DNA of 64,000 nt from Variovorax paradoxus (GTDB lineage Bacteria > Pseudomonadota > Gammaproteobacteria > Burkholderiales > Burkholderiaceae_C), in NCBI RefSeq assembly GCF_018614915.1, contig NZ_JAGGNU010000009.1, forward strand, positions 117,754 through 181,753. The letters are read 5' to 3'. Of this stretch, positions 29,953 through 39,429 are shown in pieces (position 1 is the stretch's first letter; each line of letters starts with the position of its first letter). The notes below the pieces were generated by a model that saw nothing but the letters and a program-made list of their open reading frames with translations, was not told the DNA's origin and ran no database searches. Made by a program: the position numbers and the translations under genes.

Positions 29953-30134
29953 TGGAAGACGGCGATCTTCGCCTCGCGCGCCTGAGCATCGGCGACCTGA
30001 ATCAGCTCGCCTTGACATGGCGCCTGCGGGCGCTGCGAGGCGACAAGACCGTCTTCGCGATCGCCATGGCCCTGGAGTCCGTGGTGCAGCTGCGCCGCGA
30101 TGCCGCGCGCTTGCAATCCCCGGCGCCGCGCTGA
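29952..30134 (+). CDS. small helical hypothetical protein, 60 aa
   Basis: A 60-residue soluble, basic, largely helical product (RLSIGDLNQLALTWRLRALRG, FAIAMALESVVQLRRDAAR). It has no membrane segment or known motif. The ATG shares one base with the stop of the preceding small gene, indicating translational coupling. It may be a partner of the tail-anchored protein. Being this short, it could be a chance reading frame. Confidence 0.45.
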   Translation: MEDGDLRLARLSIGDLNQLALTWRLRALRGDKTVFAIAMALESVVQLRRDAARLQSPAPR

Positions 30135-30161
30135 GCGGGCACTACACCCGGCGCATCGCTT

Positions 30162-31643
30162 TCATCCAAGGCCGCCCTGGCACATGTACTTGGTGTGCAT
30201 GTAGTCGTCCAGGCCATGCACCGAGCCCTCGCGGCCGTAGCCCGACTCCTTCACGCCGCCGAAGGGCGCGGCCTCGGCTGCCAGTGCGCCTTCGTTGACG
30301 CCGACGATGCCCGACTCCAGCGCCTCCGTCACCCGCCAGATGCGGCGCGCGTCGCTCGAGTAGAAGTAGGCCGCGAGCCCGAAGGGCGTGTCGTTGGCGG
30401 CGGCGATGACTTCGGCCTCGCTGTCGAAGCGCGTGACCGGCACCACCGGCCCGAAGGTCTCTTCGCAGCTGCATTCCATCGTCGCGTCGGCGTTCACCAG
30501 CACCGTCGGCGCGTAGTAGTTGGGGCCGTCGCAGCGCGCGGAACGCAGCCGCTTGCCGCCCACCACGATGCGGGCGCCGCGCGCGACGGCATCGCGCACA
30601 TGCCGCTCGATCTTGTCGACGGCACGCGCGTTGATCATCGGGCCGATCTGCGAATCGGGCTCGCTGGCCGGGCCGACCTTGAGCGCGCCGACCCGCGCGG
30701 CCAGCTTGTCGACGAAGGCGTCGTGCACCCGGGCCTGCACGAACACACGGTTCGGGCACACGCAGGTCTGGCCGCCGTTGCGGAACTTGGCCGCCATCAG
30801 GCCTTCGACCGCGGCGTCGATATCGGCATCCTCGAAGACGATGAAGGGTGCGTTGCCGCCGAGCTCGAGCGACAGCTTCTTCAGCGTGCCGGCCGAAGCG
30901 CGCGCGAGGTGCTTGCCCACGGGCGTGGAGCCGGTGAAGCTGATCTTGCGCACGCGCGCGTCGGCCAGCCACACGTCCACCACCTCGGGCGTGCGTTCGC
31001 GCGATGCGGTGACGATGTTGAGCACGCCCGGCGGCACGCCGGCCTCTTCGGCCAGCCGGACGAGTGCGAGCGAGGTGAGCGGCGTGTCTTCGGCCGGCTT
31101 GCACACCACGGTGCAGCCTGCCGCAAGAGCCGGCGCGATCTTGCGCGCGATCATCGCGGCCGGGAAATTCCACGGCGTGATCGCGGCAACCACGCCCACG
31201 GGCTCCTTCAATGCGAGCATGCGGCGGCCGGTCACCGGCGCCGGGATCAGGTCGCCGTTGGCGCGCGTGGCTTCCTCGGCGAACCACTCGACGTAGCTGG
31301 CCGCATAGGCGATCTCGCTACGACCCTCTGCCAGCGGCTTGCCCTGCTCGCGCGAGACCAGGCGGCCCAGGTCTTCCTGGTGCGCCAGCATGAGGTCGTT
31401 CCAGCGCTTGAGGATCTGCGCTCGCTGCTTCGCCGGCACGGCGCGCCAGGCGGGGAAGGCGGCATGCGCGGCATCGACCGCGGCGCGGGCGTCGGCGGCC
31501 GTGCCGTCGGGCACGCTGGCGAAGACGGCGTCGGTCGCGGGGTCGCTCACGTCGAGGCGGCGCGCATCGCTTGCTTCGCGCCATGCGCCATCGATGAAGT
31601 GGCGGCCGGGCATCAGGTCTTGGTGTTCGAGTTCGAGTGTCAT
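30162..31643 (-). CDS. NAD(P)-dependent succinate-semialdehyde dehydrogenase-type aldehyde dehydrogenase
   Basis: A 493-residue aldehyde dehydrogenase, closest in pattern to GabD. Catalytic Cys in GGQTCVCPNRV, catalytic Glu in LELGGNAPF, cofactor Lys in VVCKPAEDTPLTSL, GxTGST-type FTGSTPVGKH. The double Cys after GQT and the GPMINARAVDKIE block are typical of succinate-semialdehyde dehydrogenases. In the last position of the amine-catabolic run it could finish 4-aminobutyrate-type breakdown. The ATG at 31643 is used; a repeat element lies upstream. Confidence 0.88.
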   Translation of the reverse strand: MTLELEHQDLMPGRHFIDGAWREASDARRLDVSDPATDAVFASVPDGTAADARAAVDAAHAAFPAWRAVPAKQRAQILKRWNDLMLAHQEDLGRLVSREQGKPLAEGRSEIAYAASYVEWFAEEATRANGDLIPAPVTGRRMLALKEPVGVVAAITPWNFPAAMIARKIAPALAAGCTVVCKPAEDTPLTSLALVRLAEEAGVPPGVLNIVTASRERTPEVVDVWLADARVRKISFTGSTPVGKHLARASAGTLKKLSLELGGNAPFIVFEDADIDAAVEGLMAAKFRNGGQTCVCPNRVFVQARVHDAFVDKLAARVGALKVGPASEPDSQIGPMINARAVDKIERHVRDAVARGARIVVGGKRLRSARCDGPNYYAPTVLVNADATMECSCEETFGPVVPVTRFDSEAEVIAAANDTPFGLAAYFYSSDARRIWRVTEALESGIVGVNEGALAAEAAPFGGVKESGYGREGSVHGLDDYMHTKYMCQGGLG

Positions 31644-31685
31644 GGTCGATCCGAAGGTTGTTGAATACGGCACGGAGGTTCCTTC

Positions 31686-31778
31686 CAGGAACACCGCGGA
31701 ACCGGCTTTGCCGGGCCGCTGGTGTTGCCCCCGGCGAGGGGGTTGGCGTAGCGACACGAAGTGCGCGAAGCCTGGGGG
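31686..31778. repeat. double-hairpin intergenic repeat, copy A
   Basis: About 93 bp from GGAACACCGCGG to CCTGGGGG. It can form a stem of CCGGC/GCCGG with GCGG/CCGC outside, and a second C-rich/G-rich hairpin. Copy B at 39787-39871 matches it closely through the first 50 bp. Its right end lies 4 bp from the stop codon of the tartrate-dehydrogenase-like gene. REP-like elements of this kind are scattered in Comamonadaceae genomes. Confidence 0.75.
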
Positions 31779-31782
31779 TGAA

Positions 31783-32868
31783 TCAATTCCCTACGCGCTC
31801 GGCGATCGCGATGCCGAGTTCGGTGGTCGAGGCCGTGCCGCCCAGGTCGCGGGTACGCGGCCCTTCGCGCAGCACGGCCTCGATCGCGGCGAGGATCGCG
31901 TCGTGCGCAGCACGGCCCGCGCCCTGGCCTTGCGTGAGGAAGTCCAGCATCAGCGCGCCCGACCAGATCATGGCGATGGGGTTGGCGATGTTCTGGCCGT
32001 AGATGTCGGGCGCCGAGCCGTGCACCGGTTCGAACAGGGAGGGAAACTTGCGCTCCGGGTTGAGATTGGCCGAGGGCGCCAGGCCGATGGTGCCGGTGGT
32101 CGCGGGGCCGAGGTCGGAGAGGATGTCGCCGAACAGGTTGCTCGCCACCACCACGTCGAAGCGCGTGGGCTGCAGCACGAAGCGCGCCGAGAGGATGTCG
32201 ATGTGCTGCTTGTCGACCTGCACCTCGGGATAGTCGAGGCCGATGGCGTCGGCGCGCCGGTCCCACCAGGGCATGCTGATCGCGATGCCGTTGCTCTTGG
32301 TGGCCACCGTCAGTTGCTTTCTCTTGCGCGCCTGGGCGAGTTCGTAGGCGTACCTCAGCACGCGGTCGGTGCCGTGGCGCGAGAAGACCGATTCCTGGAT
32401 CACGATCTCGCGCTCGGTGCCTTCGTACATCACGCCGCCGAGCGAGGTGTACTCGCCCTCGGTGTTCTCGCGCACCACCAGGTAGTCGATGTCGCCTGGC
32501 TGGCGGCCGGCCAGCGGGCAGGGCACGCCTTCGAACAGGCGTACCGGGCGCAGGTTGACGTACTGGTCGAACTCGCGGCGGAACTTCAAGAGCGAGCCCC
32601 ACAGCGACACGTGATCGGGCACGGTCGCAGGCCAGCCGACGGCGCCGAAGTACAGCGCGTCGACGCCCTGCAGCTGTGCCTTCCAGTCGTCCGGCATCAT
32701 CTGGCCGTGCTGCGCGTAGTAGTCGCAGCTGGCCCAGTCGATGGTGCGGCAGTCGAGCTCGAAGCCGAAGCGCGCCGCTGCGGCCTGCACCACGCGCAGG
32801 CCCTCGGGCATCACTTCCTTGCCGATGCCGTCGCCGGCGATCAGCGCGATGCGGAAGGTGGGTGTCAT
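31783..32868 (-). CDS. tartrate/isopropylmalate-type decarboxylating dehydrogenase
   Basis: A 361-residue NAD-dependent beta-decarboxylating dehydrogenase of the tartrate dehydrogenase (TtuC)/isopropylmalate group. Start IALIAGDGIGKEVMPEG, substrate Arg region LRPVRLFEGV, VVRENTEGEYTSLGG, Lys in TVATKSNGI, metal Asp in NLFGDILSDLGPA and nucleotide HGSAPDI. The ENTEGEY and TDRVLRYAYELA blocks favour tartrate or malate-like substrates. Start ATG 32868 has AAAGAG upstream; an ATG at 32883 overlapping the ATPase stop is an alternative. Confidence 0.87.
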   Translation of the reverse strand: MTPTFRIALIAGDGIGKEVMPEGLRVVQAAAARFGFELDCRTIDWASCDYYAQHGQMMPDDWKAQLQGVDALYFGAVGWPATVPDHVSLWGSLLKFRREFDQYVNLRPVRLFEGVPCPLAGRQPGDIDYLVVRENTEGEYTSLGGVMYEGTEREIVIQESVFSRHGTDRVLRYAYELAQARKRKQLTVATKSNGIAISMPWWDRRADAIGLDYPEVQVDKQHIDILSARFVLQPTRFDVVVASNLFGDILSDLGPATTGTIGLAPSANLNPERKFPSLFEPVHGSAPDIYGQNIANPIAMIWSGALMLDFLTQGQGAGRAAHDAILAAIEAVLREGPRTRDLGGTASTTELGIAIAERVGN

Positions 32869-32879
32869 GTCGGTCTCTT

Positions 32880-34508
32880 TCATGTCGCGAGTGCCGTCTT
32901 GCGGTCCATGTCGTCGAGCCAGCCTTGGCGCAGCTCGGGCACCGAGCGGGCCAGCAGTTCGTAGTAGGGGTGGTGCGGCCCGCGCTCGTAGTCGGCGCGC
33001 GCCACCTGCGCCAGCTTGCGGCCGTGCTGCATCACGACGATCTCGTCGCACACCGCGCGCACCGTGTGCAGGTCGTGGCTGATGAACAGGTAGGACACGC
33101 CGAGCTCGCGCCTGAGCTCGGCCATCAGGTCCAGCACTGCCGCGCCGACGACCGTGTCGAGCGCGGAGGTCACCTCGTCGCACAAGATGAGGTCGGGGTC
33201 GGCCGCGAGCGCGCGCGCGAGGTTCACGCGCTGCTTCTGCCCGCCCGACAGCCCGCCCGGCAGGCGCCCGGCCACCGAGTGCGGCAGTTGCACGAGTTCC
33301 AGCAGTTCGCGGACGCGGCGCTTCAGCGCTTCGCCGCTCAGGCCCTTGTAGAACACGAGCGGCCGAGCCAGGATGCGTTCGATGGTCTGCGAAGGATTGA
33401 GCGCCGTGTCGGCCATCTGGAACACGATCTGGATGCGCCGCAGCTCGTCGCGGTCGCGCTGCTGCAGCGTCGGCGCGAGCTCGCGGCCGCGGAACAGCAC
33501 GCTGCCGTGGCTGGGCTTCAGCAGGCCCGCCACCGCCCGCGCCAGCGTGGTCTTGCCGGATCCCGACTCGCCGATCACGCCGATCGCCTGGCCGCGGTGG
33601 AGTTGGAGGTCGATGTCCTGCAGGATCGGCTTGGCCGGACGGCCTTTCGCATCCACCGGGCCGTAGCCGGCCGAGAGCCCCTGCACGTGCAGCAGCAGCT
33701 CGGGATCGTCGTTCGCCGCCTTGCCCGACGCGCGCGTCACCGGCCGGGCAGCGGCCAGCAGGCACTTCGTGTAGTCGTCGGCCGGTGCCGCGAGGATGTT
33801 CCCGGTCGCGTTCAGCTCGCGCATGCAGCCGTTGCGCAGCACCAGGATGTGGTCGGCCATCTGCGCCACCACGGCCAGGTCGTGGCTCACGTACACGGCG
33901 GTGGCCCGGCGCTCGCGCACCACGCGGCGGAAGGCGCGCAGCACTTCGATTTGCGTGGTCACGTCGAGCGCGGTGGTCGGCTCGTCCAGGATCACGAGCT
34001 CCGGGTCGCCGATCAGCGCCATCGCGGCCATCAGGCGCTGGAGTTGGCCGCCGGAGACCTGGTGCGGGTAGCGCGCGCCGATCGTCTCCGGATCTGGCAG
34101 CGCGAGCTCGCGAAAGAGCTGCACCGCCTTCGCCTCCGCCTCGGCCCGCTTGCAGAGGCCGTGGATCACGGTCGGCTCGACCACCTGGTCCATGATCGTG
34201 CGCGAAGGATTGAAGGAAGCGGCCGCGCTCTGCGCGATGTAGGAGACCGTGCGGCCGCGCAGCGCGCGCTGCTGCGCGGCCTCGAGTGCCAGCACGTCGG
34301 TGTCGCCGATCTGCACCCGGCCTGCCGAGATGCGGCAGCCGTGGCGTGCATAGCCCATCAGCGCCAGCGCGGTGGTGGTCTTGCCGGAGCCCGACTCGCC
34401 GATCAGCGCCAGCACCTCGCCGGGTTGCACGGAGAAGCTCAGGCTGTCGACCAGCGTGTTCGCGCCGGCGCAGATGCTCAGGTTCTTGACGATCAGCGGT
34501 GCGCCCAT
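32880..34508 (-). CDS. dipeptide-type ABC transporter, fused double ATPase
   Basis: A 542-residue fusion of two oligopeptide ABC ATPases (DppD-DppF-like). Half 1: Walker A GESGSGKTTTALALMG, signature VSGGQLQRLMAAMAL, Walker B LVILDEPTTALD. Half 2: Walker A GESGSGKTTLARAVAG, signature LSGGQKQRVNLARAL, Walker B LILCDEVTSALD. Both sites look complete. It powers the permeases encoded just upstream, whose last base it overlaps. In proteobacteria such fused ATPases serve peptide, opine or amine-derivative importers. Confidence 0.94.
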   Translation of the reverse strand: MGAPLIVKNLSICAGANTLVDSLSFSVQPGEVLALIGESGSGKTTTALALMGYARHGCRISAGRVQIGDTDVLALEAAQQRALRGRTVSYIAQSAAASFNPSRTIMDQVVEPTVIHGLCKRAEAEAKAVQLFRELALPDPETIGARYPHQVSGGQLQRLMAAMALIGDPELVILDEPTTALDVTTQIEVLRAFRRVVRERRATAVYVSHDLAVVAQMADHILVLRNGCMRELNATGNILAAPADDYTKCLLAAARPVTRASGKAANDDPELLLHVQGLSAGYGPVDAKGRPAKPILQDIDLQLHRGQAIGVIGESGSGKTTLARAVAGLLKPSHGSVLFRGRELAPTLQQRDRDELRRIQIVFQMADTALNPSQTIERILARPLVFYKGLSGEALKRRVRELLELVQLPHSVAGRLPGGLSGGQKQRVNLARALAADPDLILCDEVTSALDTVVGAAVLDLMAELRRELGVSYLFISHDLHTVRAVCDEIVVMQHGRKLAQVARADYERGPHHPYYELLARSVPELRQGWLDDMDRKTALAT

Positions 34509-35413
34509 CAGCGTGCTCCTCGTTCGTGCGCGGCACGGCCGGGCAGGTTGTCGATCACCAGGTTGACCGCGATGGTCAGGCTCGCGATGGCCAGTGCCGG
34601 CACGATCACCGAGGCACCGCCCATGGCCAGCGCGCCGATGTTCTCGCGCACCAGCGAGCCCCAGTCGGCGGCAGGCGGCTGGATGCCCAGGCCGAGGAAG
34701 CTCAGGCTCGCCAGCAGCAGCACGACGTAGACGAAGCGCAGGCCCAGGTCGGCCAGCATCGGCCCCAGGATGTTGGGCAAGATCTCGCGCAGCATGATGT
34801 AGAGCGTGCCCTCGCCGCGCGTGCGCGCCACGGTCACGTAGTCGAGCGCATTGATGTTGACCGCCAGCGAGCGCGCCATGCGGTAGGCGCCCGGCACGTA
34901 GATGATCGCTGCCGTGACCACCAGCATCGGCACCGAGGAGCCGAAGCCTGCGACCATGATGAGCGCGAACATCTTGCTCGGGATCGCCGTGAGGGTGTCG
35001 AGCCCGCGGCTCAGCAATGCGTCGATCCAGCGGCCGCTGACCGCGGCAAGCAGCGCCAGCGTGGTGCCGGTGCCGCTGGCCAGCAGCGTGGCGAGCAGCG
35101 CGACGCCGACCGTGTAGCGCGCGCCTTCGATGATGAGCGCCAACATGTCGCGGCCGAGGTAGTCGGTGCCCAGCCAGTGCGTCGCGCTGATCGGCGCGAA
35201 GACGTTCGAGGTGCCCATGGCCGCCGTGCTGTGCGACAGCAGCCAGGGCCCGAGCAGCGCCGCGAGCAGCCAGAACAGCAGCACGGCGAGGCCGAGCAGG
35301 CCGGAGGCGCTGAAGCCTGACAGCCAGCGCAGCGGGCCGCGCCGGCGCCCTTGCGGCGGCGGCGCGACGGAAGCCGTGGCGTTCACGACCGATGAAGGGG
35401 TGGAGGATTCCAT
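34508..35413 (-). CDS. ABC transporter permease, DppC type
   Basis: A 301-residue inner-membrane permease with about six membrane segments. The DppC-type N-terminal segment (GLLGLAVLLFWLLAALLGPWL), the HWLGTDYLGRDMLA block and the EAA-type loop ARTRGEGTLYIMLREILPNI identify the family. Pairs with the following DppB-type permease. Overlaps the ATPase gene by one base (TGATG), so translation is coupled. Confidence 0.93.
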   Translation of the reverse strand: MESSTPSSVVNATASVAPPPQGRRRGPLRWLSGFSASGLLGLAVLLFWLLAALLGPWLLSHSTAAMGTSNVFAPISATHWLGTDYLGRDMLALIIEGARYTVGVALLATLLASGTGTTLALLAAVSGRWIDALLSRGLDTLTAIPSKMFALIMVAGFGSSVPMLVVTAAIIYVPGAYRMARSLAVNINALDYVTVARTRGEGTLYIMLREILPNILGPMLADLGLRFVYVVLLLASLSFLGLGIQPPAADWGSLVRENIGALAMGGASVIVPALAIASLTIAVNLVIDNLPGRAAHERGAR

Positions 35414-35429
35414 GGTGCCTGCCTCTTGT

Positions 35430-36386
35430 TCAGCGGTGCCGCAGCCGCGGGTTGGCGACGATGCCGCAGATGTCGGCCGTCGTCACCAGGATCAGGTAGG
35501 CGCAGCAGAAGATCATGGCGCAGGTCTGCACCAGCGGCATGTCGCGCTGCGACACGCCGTCGACCATCAGCTTGGCGATGCCCGGGTAGTTGAAGATGGT
35601 CTCCACGATGATCACGCCGCCGAGCAGGTACGACAGGCTCAGCGCCACGGCGTTGGCGATCGGCCCCACCGCGTTGGGCAGCGCATGCGCCAGCACCATG
35701 CGCATCGGCGAGGCGCCCTTGAGCCGCACCATCTCGATGTAAGGCGCCTCGAGCTGGTCGATGACCGCGGCACGTGTCATGCGCATCATCTGCGCGACGA
35801 TCACGCAGCACAGCACCAGCACCGGCATCGCGAAGGCGCGCAGCAACTGGCCGAGCGACTCGATGTCGTTGACGAAGGAGAGCGCCGGCAGCCAGCGCAG
35901 CTTGACCGCGAACACCAGCACCGCCAGCGTCGCGACCAGGAACTCCGGCACCGACACCACGCCCACCGCCGTCGTCGAGGCTGCGCGGTCGAACCACGAG
36001 CCGCGCCACACCGCCGAGGCGATGCCGAGCGCCAGCGCGATCGGCACCGAGAACAGCGCCGTGACAGCCGCCAGCAGCAGCGAGTTGGGCAGGCGGCTCG
36101 CGACCAGCTCGGCCACCGGCATCTGCGTGGTTGCGGAGCGGCCGGGGTCGCCCTTCACCATGCCGAGCAGCCACTTCGCGTAGCGCTCGGGCGCCGGCAC
36201 GTCCAGGCCCATCTGCGCACGCAGCGCGGCGACGGCCTCGGGCGTTGCGTCCTGGCCGAGCTGTTCCTGCGCGGCGTCGCCCGGCAGCACCGCGGTGATC
36301 GAGAAGACGATCACCGACACCACGAGCAGCGACAGCAGCGCCAGCGCGATGCGCTGGGCGAGAAGCTTCAGGATTACATGGTTCAT
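35430..36386 (-). CDS. ABC transporter permease, DppB type
   Basis: A 318-residue inner-membrane permease, DppB/OppB type. N-terminal RIALALLSLLVVSVIVFSITAVLPGD is the family hallmark, followed by MGLDVPAPERYAKWLLGMVKGDPG and the EAA loop VRLKGASPMRMVLAHALPNAV. It forms the channel with the DppC-type protein. It lies 16 bp upstream of that gene and 40 bp after the receptor gene. Confidence 0.93.
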   Translation of the reverse strand: MNHVILKLLAQRIALALLSLLVVSVIVFSITAVLPGDAAQEQLGQDATPEAVAALRAQMGLDVPAPERYAKWLLGMVKGDPGRSATTQMPVAELVASRLPNSLLLAAVTALFSVPIALALGIASAVWRGSWFDRAASTTAVGVVSVPEFLVATLAVLVFAVKLRWLPALSFVNDIESLGQLLRAFAMPVLVLCCVIVAQMMRMTRAAVIDQLEAPYIEMVRLKGASPMRMVLAHALPNAVGPIANAVALSLSYLLGGVIIVETIFNYPGIAKLMVDGVSQRDMPLVQTCAMIFCCAYLILVTTADICGIVANPRLRHR

Positions 36387-36426
36387 CTTGGTGCTCCGTG
36401 GGGCGAAACGAGCGGCTGGGCAGGCG

Positions 36427-38052
36427 TCATGCCTCCAGCCATACGTTCTCGGCGAAGTTGTAGCCCATCAGGCCGCCCAGCGGGATCGGCGACAGGCCCT
36501 TGAGCTTGGACGTGTGGCCGTCGATGCTGGCGAGGAACAGCGGGATGCCGATGCCGGCTTCCTGGTGGATCATGGTCTGCATGTCGGCATACATCTGCTT
36601 GCGCTTGGCCAGGTCGGTCTCGGCGCGCGAAGCCAAGAGCAGCTGGTCGAACTTCTCGCTCTTCCAGCGCGACTCGTTCCAGGCCGCTCCCGACTGGAAG
36701 AACTGCGTCAGCAGCACATCGGCGCTCGGACGCGGGTTGACGTTGCCGAAGCCTACGTGGCTGTTGAGCCAGTGGTTCGACCAGTAGCCGTCGGCCGGCA
36801 TGCGCTTGACGTCGATCTCCAGCCCCGCGCGCTGCGCCGTCTGCTGCAGCAAAAGGGCCATCTCCACCGAGTAGAGCGCCGCGGGCGACGCCACCATCGG
36901 CACCTTGCCCGTGATGCCGGACTTCTGCAGGTGGAACTTCGCCTTGTCGAGGTCGAAGGGGCGCTGCGGCAGGCCGGCGAAGTAGAAGCGGTTGGTCGGG
37001 TCGATCGGCTGGTCGTTGGCGACCACCGCGTAGTCGAGCGCGATGGTCTTCTTCATCTGCTCGCGGTCGAACAGGTGCTTCATCCCGAGCACGAAGTCCG
37101 GATTGGCACCGGGGCCCACGTCCTTGCGCATCACGAGGTCGGAGTACTGGCCGGACTGGGTGACGAAGATCCCGAAGCCGGGCGTGCCCTTCACGCGCTC
37201 GACCGAGCGCGGATTGACCGAGCCCACCAGGTCCATGCCGCCGGACAGGAGCGCGTTGACGCGCGCGCTCTCGTCGCCGATGCCGACGAACTCGATCTCG
37301 TCGAGGTAGGGCCTGCCGGGCTTCCAGTAGGCGTCGTTGCGCACCATCAGCGAGCGCACGCCGGGCTTGAACTCCTTGAGCTTGTAGGGGCCGGTGCCGA
37401 TGCCGGCGTTGAAGTCGGTGGTGCCTTCCTTGGCGATGTGGAAGTGGAAAGTGCCGAGGATCACCGGCAGGTCGGCGTTCGGCGCGCTCAGCACGAAGGT
37501 CACTTCGTTCGGGCCGGTCGCCTTGACGCTCTCTATCTGGTCGGCAAGGATCTTGGCCTTGGAGGCGGTGGCCGGGTCCTTGTGGCGCATGACCGAGAAC
37601 ACGACGTCGGCGGGCGAGAGCGCCTTGCCGTCGTGGAAAGTCACGCCCTTGCGGAGCGTGAAGACCCAGGTCTTCGCGTCCTTGGTGGTGAAGGACTCGG
37701 CCAGCGCGGGCTGCGGCGTCAGGCTGCCGTCGAGCGAGGTCAGGCCGTTGTAGATCATGTTGCAGCGCGAGTAGTCGGTCTGGTTCGACTGCTTGGCCGG
37801 ATCGAGCGTGTCGGTCGCGGCGGCGGTCGCGCCGGCGACGCGGATGCGGCCGCCCTTTTTCGGCGTCTGCGCATGGGCGGACATCGCCGCGCCGGCGATG
37901 CCGCCGGCGAGCCCGGCCTGCATGCCGCCGGCCATCAGCATCGCGAGGATGTCGCGCCGCGTGGCGCCGCGCCGGAGCGACTCCATCACGCGAAGGCTTT
38001 CGTCGGGACCGACGAGCTTCTCGAAGCTCTTGTTGCTGCTGCTGTCGCTCAT
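36427..38052 (-). CDS. ABC transporter substrate-binding protein, family 5
   Basis: A 541-residue extracytoplasmic receptor of the peptide/opine/nickel cluster. It has a long cytoplasmic-looking leader before a twin-arginine signal (GATRRDILAMLMAGG, end near SAHAQ), so export in folded form through Tat is likely. The mature protein has the SBP_bac_5 pattern: MIYNGLTSLDGSLTPQPALA, TWVFTLRKGVTFHDGKALSPADVVFS. It probably recognises the amine or amino compound oxidised by the neighbouring enzymes. The ligand cannot be read. Confidence 0.92.
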   Translation of the reverse strand: MSDSSSNKSFEKLVGPDESLRVMESLRRGATRRDILAMLMAGGMQAGLAGGIAGAAMSAHAQTPKKGGRIRVAGATAAATDTLDPAKQSNQTDYSRCNMIYNGLTSLDGSLTPQPALAESFTTKDAKTWVFTLRKGVTFHDGKALSPADVVFSVMRHKDPATASKAKILADQIESVKATGPNEVTFVLSAPNADLPVILGTFHFHIAKEGTTDFNAGIGTGPYKLKEFKPGVRSLMVRNDAYWKPGRPYLDEIEFVGIGDESARVNALLSGGMDLVGSVNPRSVERVKGTPGFGIFVTQSGQYSDLVMRKDVGPGANPDFVLGMKHLFDREQMKKTIALDYAVVANDQPIDPTNRFYFAGLPQRPFDLDKAKFHLQKSGITGKVPMVASPAALYSVEMALLLQQTAQRAGLEIDVKRMPADGYWSNHWLNSHVGFGNVNPRPSADVLLTQFFQSGAAWNESRWKSEKFDQLLLASRAETDLAKRKQMYADMQTMIHQEAGIGIPLFLASIDGHTSKLKGLSPIPLGGLMGYNFAENVWLEA

Positions 38053-38132
38053 GGTGGCTACTCCTCTGGTGGGTCGATGGCTAGGTGAAAAAAACGCAGG
38101 GGGCTCGAAAGGCTGCAAGACTTGGATAGAGC

Positions 38133-39428
38133 TCAGACGGCCATCTTGTCCTTGAGCCTGTAATAGAGGCCGACCGCCGGCAGGAACCACGGCGGGCCGA
38201 AGTGGCCGGGAATGGCGGGCCAGTCGCGGTCGCGCCAGGGATTGGCGATCGCATCGCCGCCCATCACGGCCGCCATGCACTCGCCCATGTGGACCGACAT
38301 CTGCGTGCCATGGCCGCTGTAGCCCATCGAGTAATAGAGACCGTCGCGCTCGCCGGCATGCGGCAGGCGGTCCTGCGTCATGTCGACCAGGCCGCCCCAG
38401 CAGTAGTCGAGCCGCACGGCGCCGAGTTGCGGGAAGGTCTGGGCCAACTGCGCGCGCAGGATCTCGCCGCTCGCGGCATCCGACTGAGGACTGGAGACCG
38501 CAAAGCGCGCGCGCCCGCCGAACACCAGCCGGTGGTCGGCAGTGAGCCGGAAATAGTGGTGGATGTTGGCTACCGTGGTGTAAGAGCGCCGCGCGGCGAG
38601 CAGGGCCTGCGCGCGCTCGGCGCCCAGCGGCTCGGTGACCACGATGAAGCTGCCGATCGGCACGATGCGGCGGCGCAGCCAGCCGAAGCTGCCGTAGCCG
38701 CCGTGGCGCGTGGCGCCAGTGGCCAGCAGAACCTGCTGCGCGCCGACGGTGCCGCGCGCGGTGTGCAGCCGGTGCGCATGGCCCTGGCCCAGGCGCTCGA
38801 GGCGGCGCACGGCGGTGCCGGTATGGATCTGCGCGCCGCTGCGCTCGGCCGCCGCGGCCAGGCCCTGGGCGAATCGGCCCATGTGCATCTGGCCGCTGCG
38901 CTTGTAGAGCAGGCCGCCGTGGAAGCGATCGCTTTGCACCTCGGCGTGCACGCGCGCCGCGTCGAGGATCTCGACCTCGCTGTCGACGCCGTCGGCCACC
39001 AGGCGCTCGGCGCTGCGTTCGAGCGCGGCCATCTGGTTGGGGCGCGTCGCGAGCTTGAGCTTGCCGTGGCGCAGGAAGTCGCAGTCGATCGCTTCATCGC
39101 GCACCAGCCGCGCCACCGTGTCCACCGCGTCGTCGTAGGCGCGGTACCAGGCACGCGCGCGCTCGATGCCGACCTTGGCGGCGACATCGGCGTAGTCCAC
39201 CGCGAGCCCGTTGTTGACGTGCCCGCCGTTGCGCCCCGACGCCTCGGCTGCCACGCGCTCGCCGGCTTCCAGCACTGCCACGCTGGCGCCGCGCCGGGCC
39301 AGCGCCAGCGCCGCCGACAGTCCGGTGAAGCCGCCGCCCACGATTGCGACATCGACCTGCGCCGGCAGCTCGCGCGCCTGCGGCACGAAGGCAGGCGCCG
39401 AGTCGGTCCAGTAGGAAACGAGCTTCAT
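38133..39428 (-). CDS. FAD-dependent amine oxidase, gamma-glutamylputrescine oxidase-like
   Basis: A 431-residue DAO-family flavoenzyme. The FAD Rossmann motif is VAIVGGGFTGLSAALALARRG, then EASGRNGGHVNNG (PuuB-type), and the C-terminal FAD-contact region YYSMGYSGHGTQMSVHMG. PuuB relatives oxidise gamma-glutamylputrescine or similar amines to aldehydes. Two aldehyde dehydrogenases in the same run fit that reaction. Its ATG is 1 bp after the stop codon of a truncated dehalogenase stub, so its translation may be coupled to that stub. Confidence 0.88.
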   Translation of the reverse strand: MKLVSYWTDSAPAFVPQARELPAQVDVAIVGGGFTGLSAALALARRGASVAVLEAGERVAAEASGRNGGHVNNGLAVDYADVAAKVGIERARAWYRAYDDAVDTVARLVRDEAIDCDFLRHGKLKLATRPNQMAALERSAERLVADGVDSEVEILDAARVHAEVQSDRFHGGLLYKRSGQMHMGRFAQGLAAAAERSGAQIHTGTAVRRLERLGQGHAHRLHTARGTVGAQQVLLATGATRHGGYGSFGWLRRRIVPIGSFIVVTEPLGAERAQALLAARRSYTTVANIHHYFRLTADHRLVFGGRARFAVSSPQSDAASGEILRAQLAQTFPQLGAVRLDYCWGGLVDMTQDRLPHAGERDGLYYSMGYSGHGTQMSVHMGECMAAVMGGDAIANPWRDRDWPAIPGHFGPPWFLPAVGLYYRLKDKMAV

Positions 39429-39429
39429 G

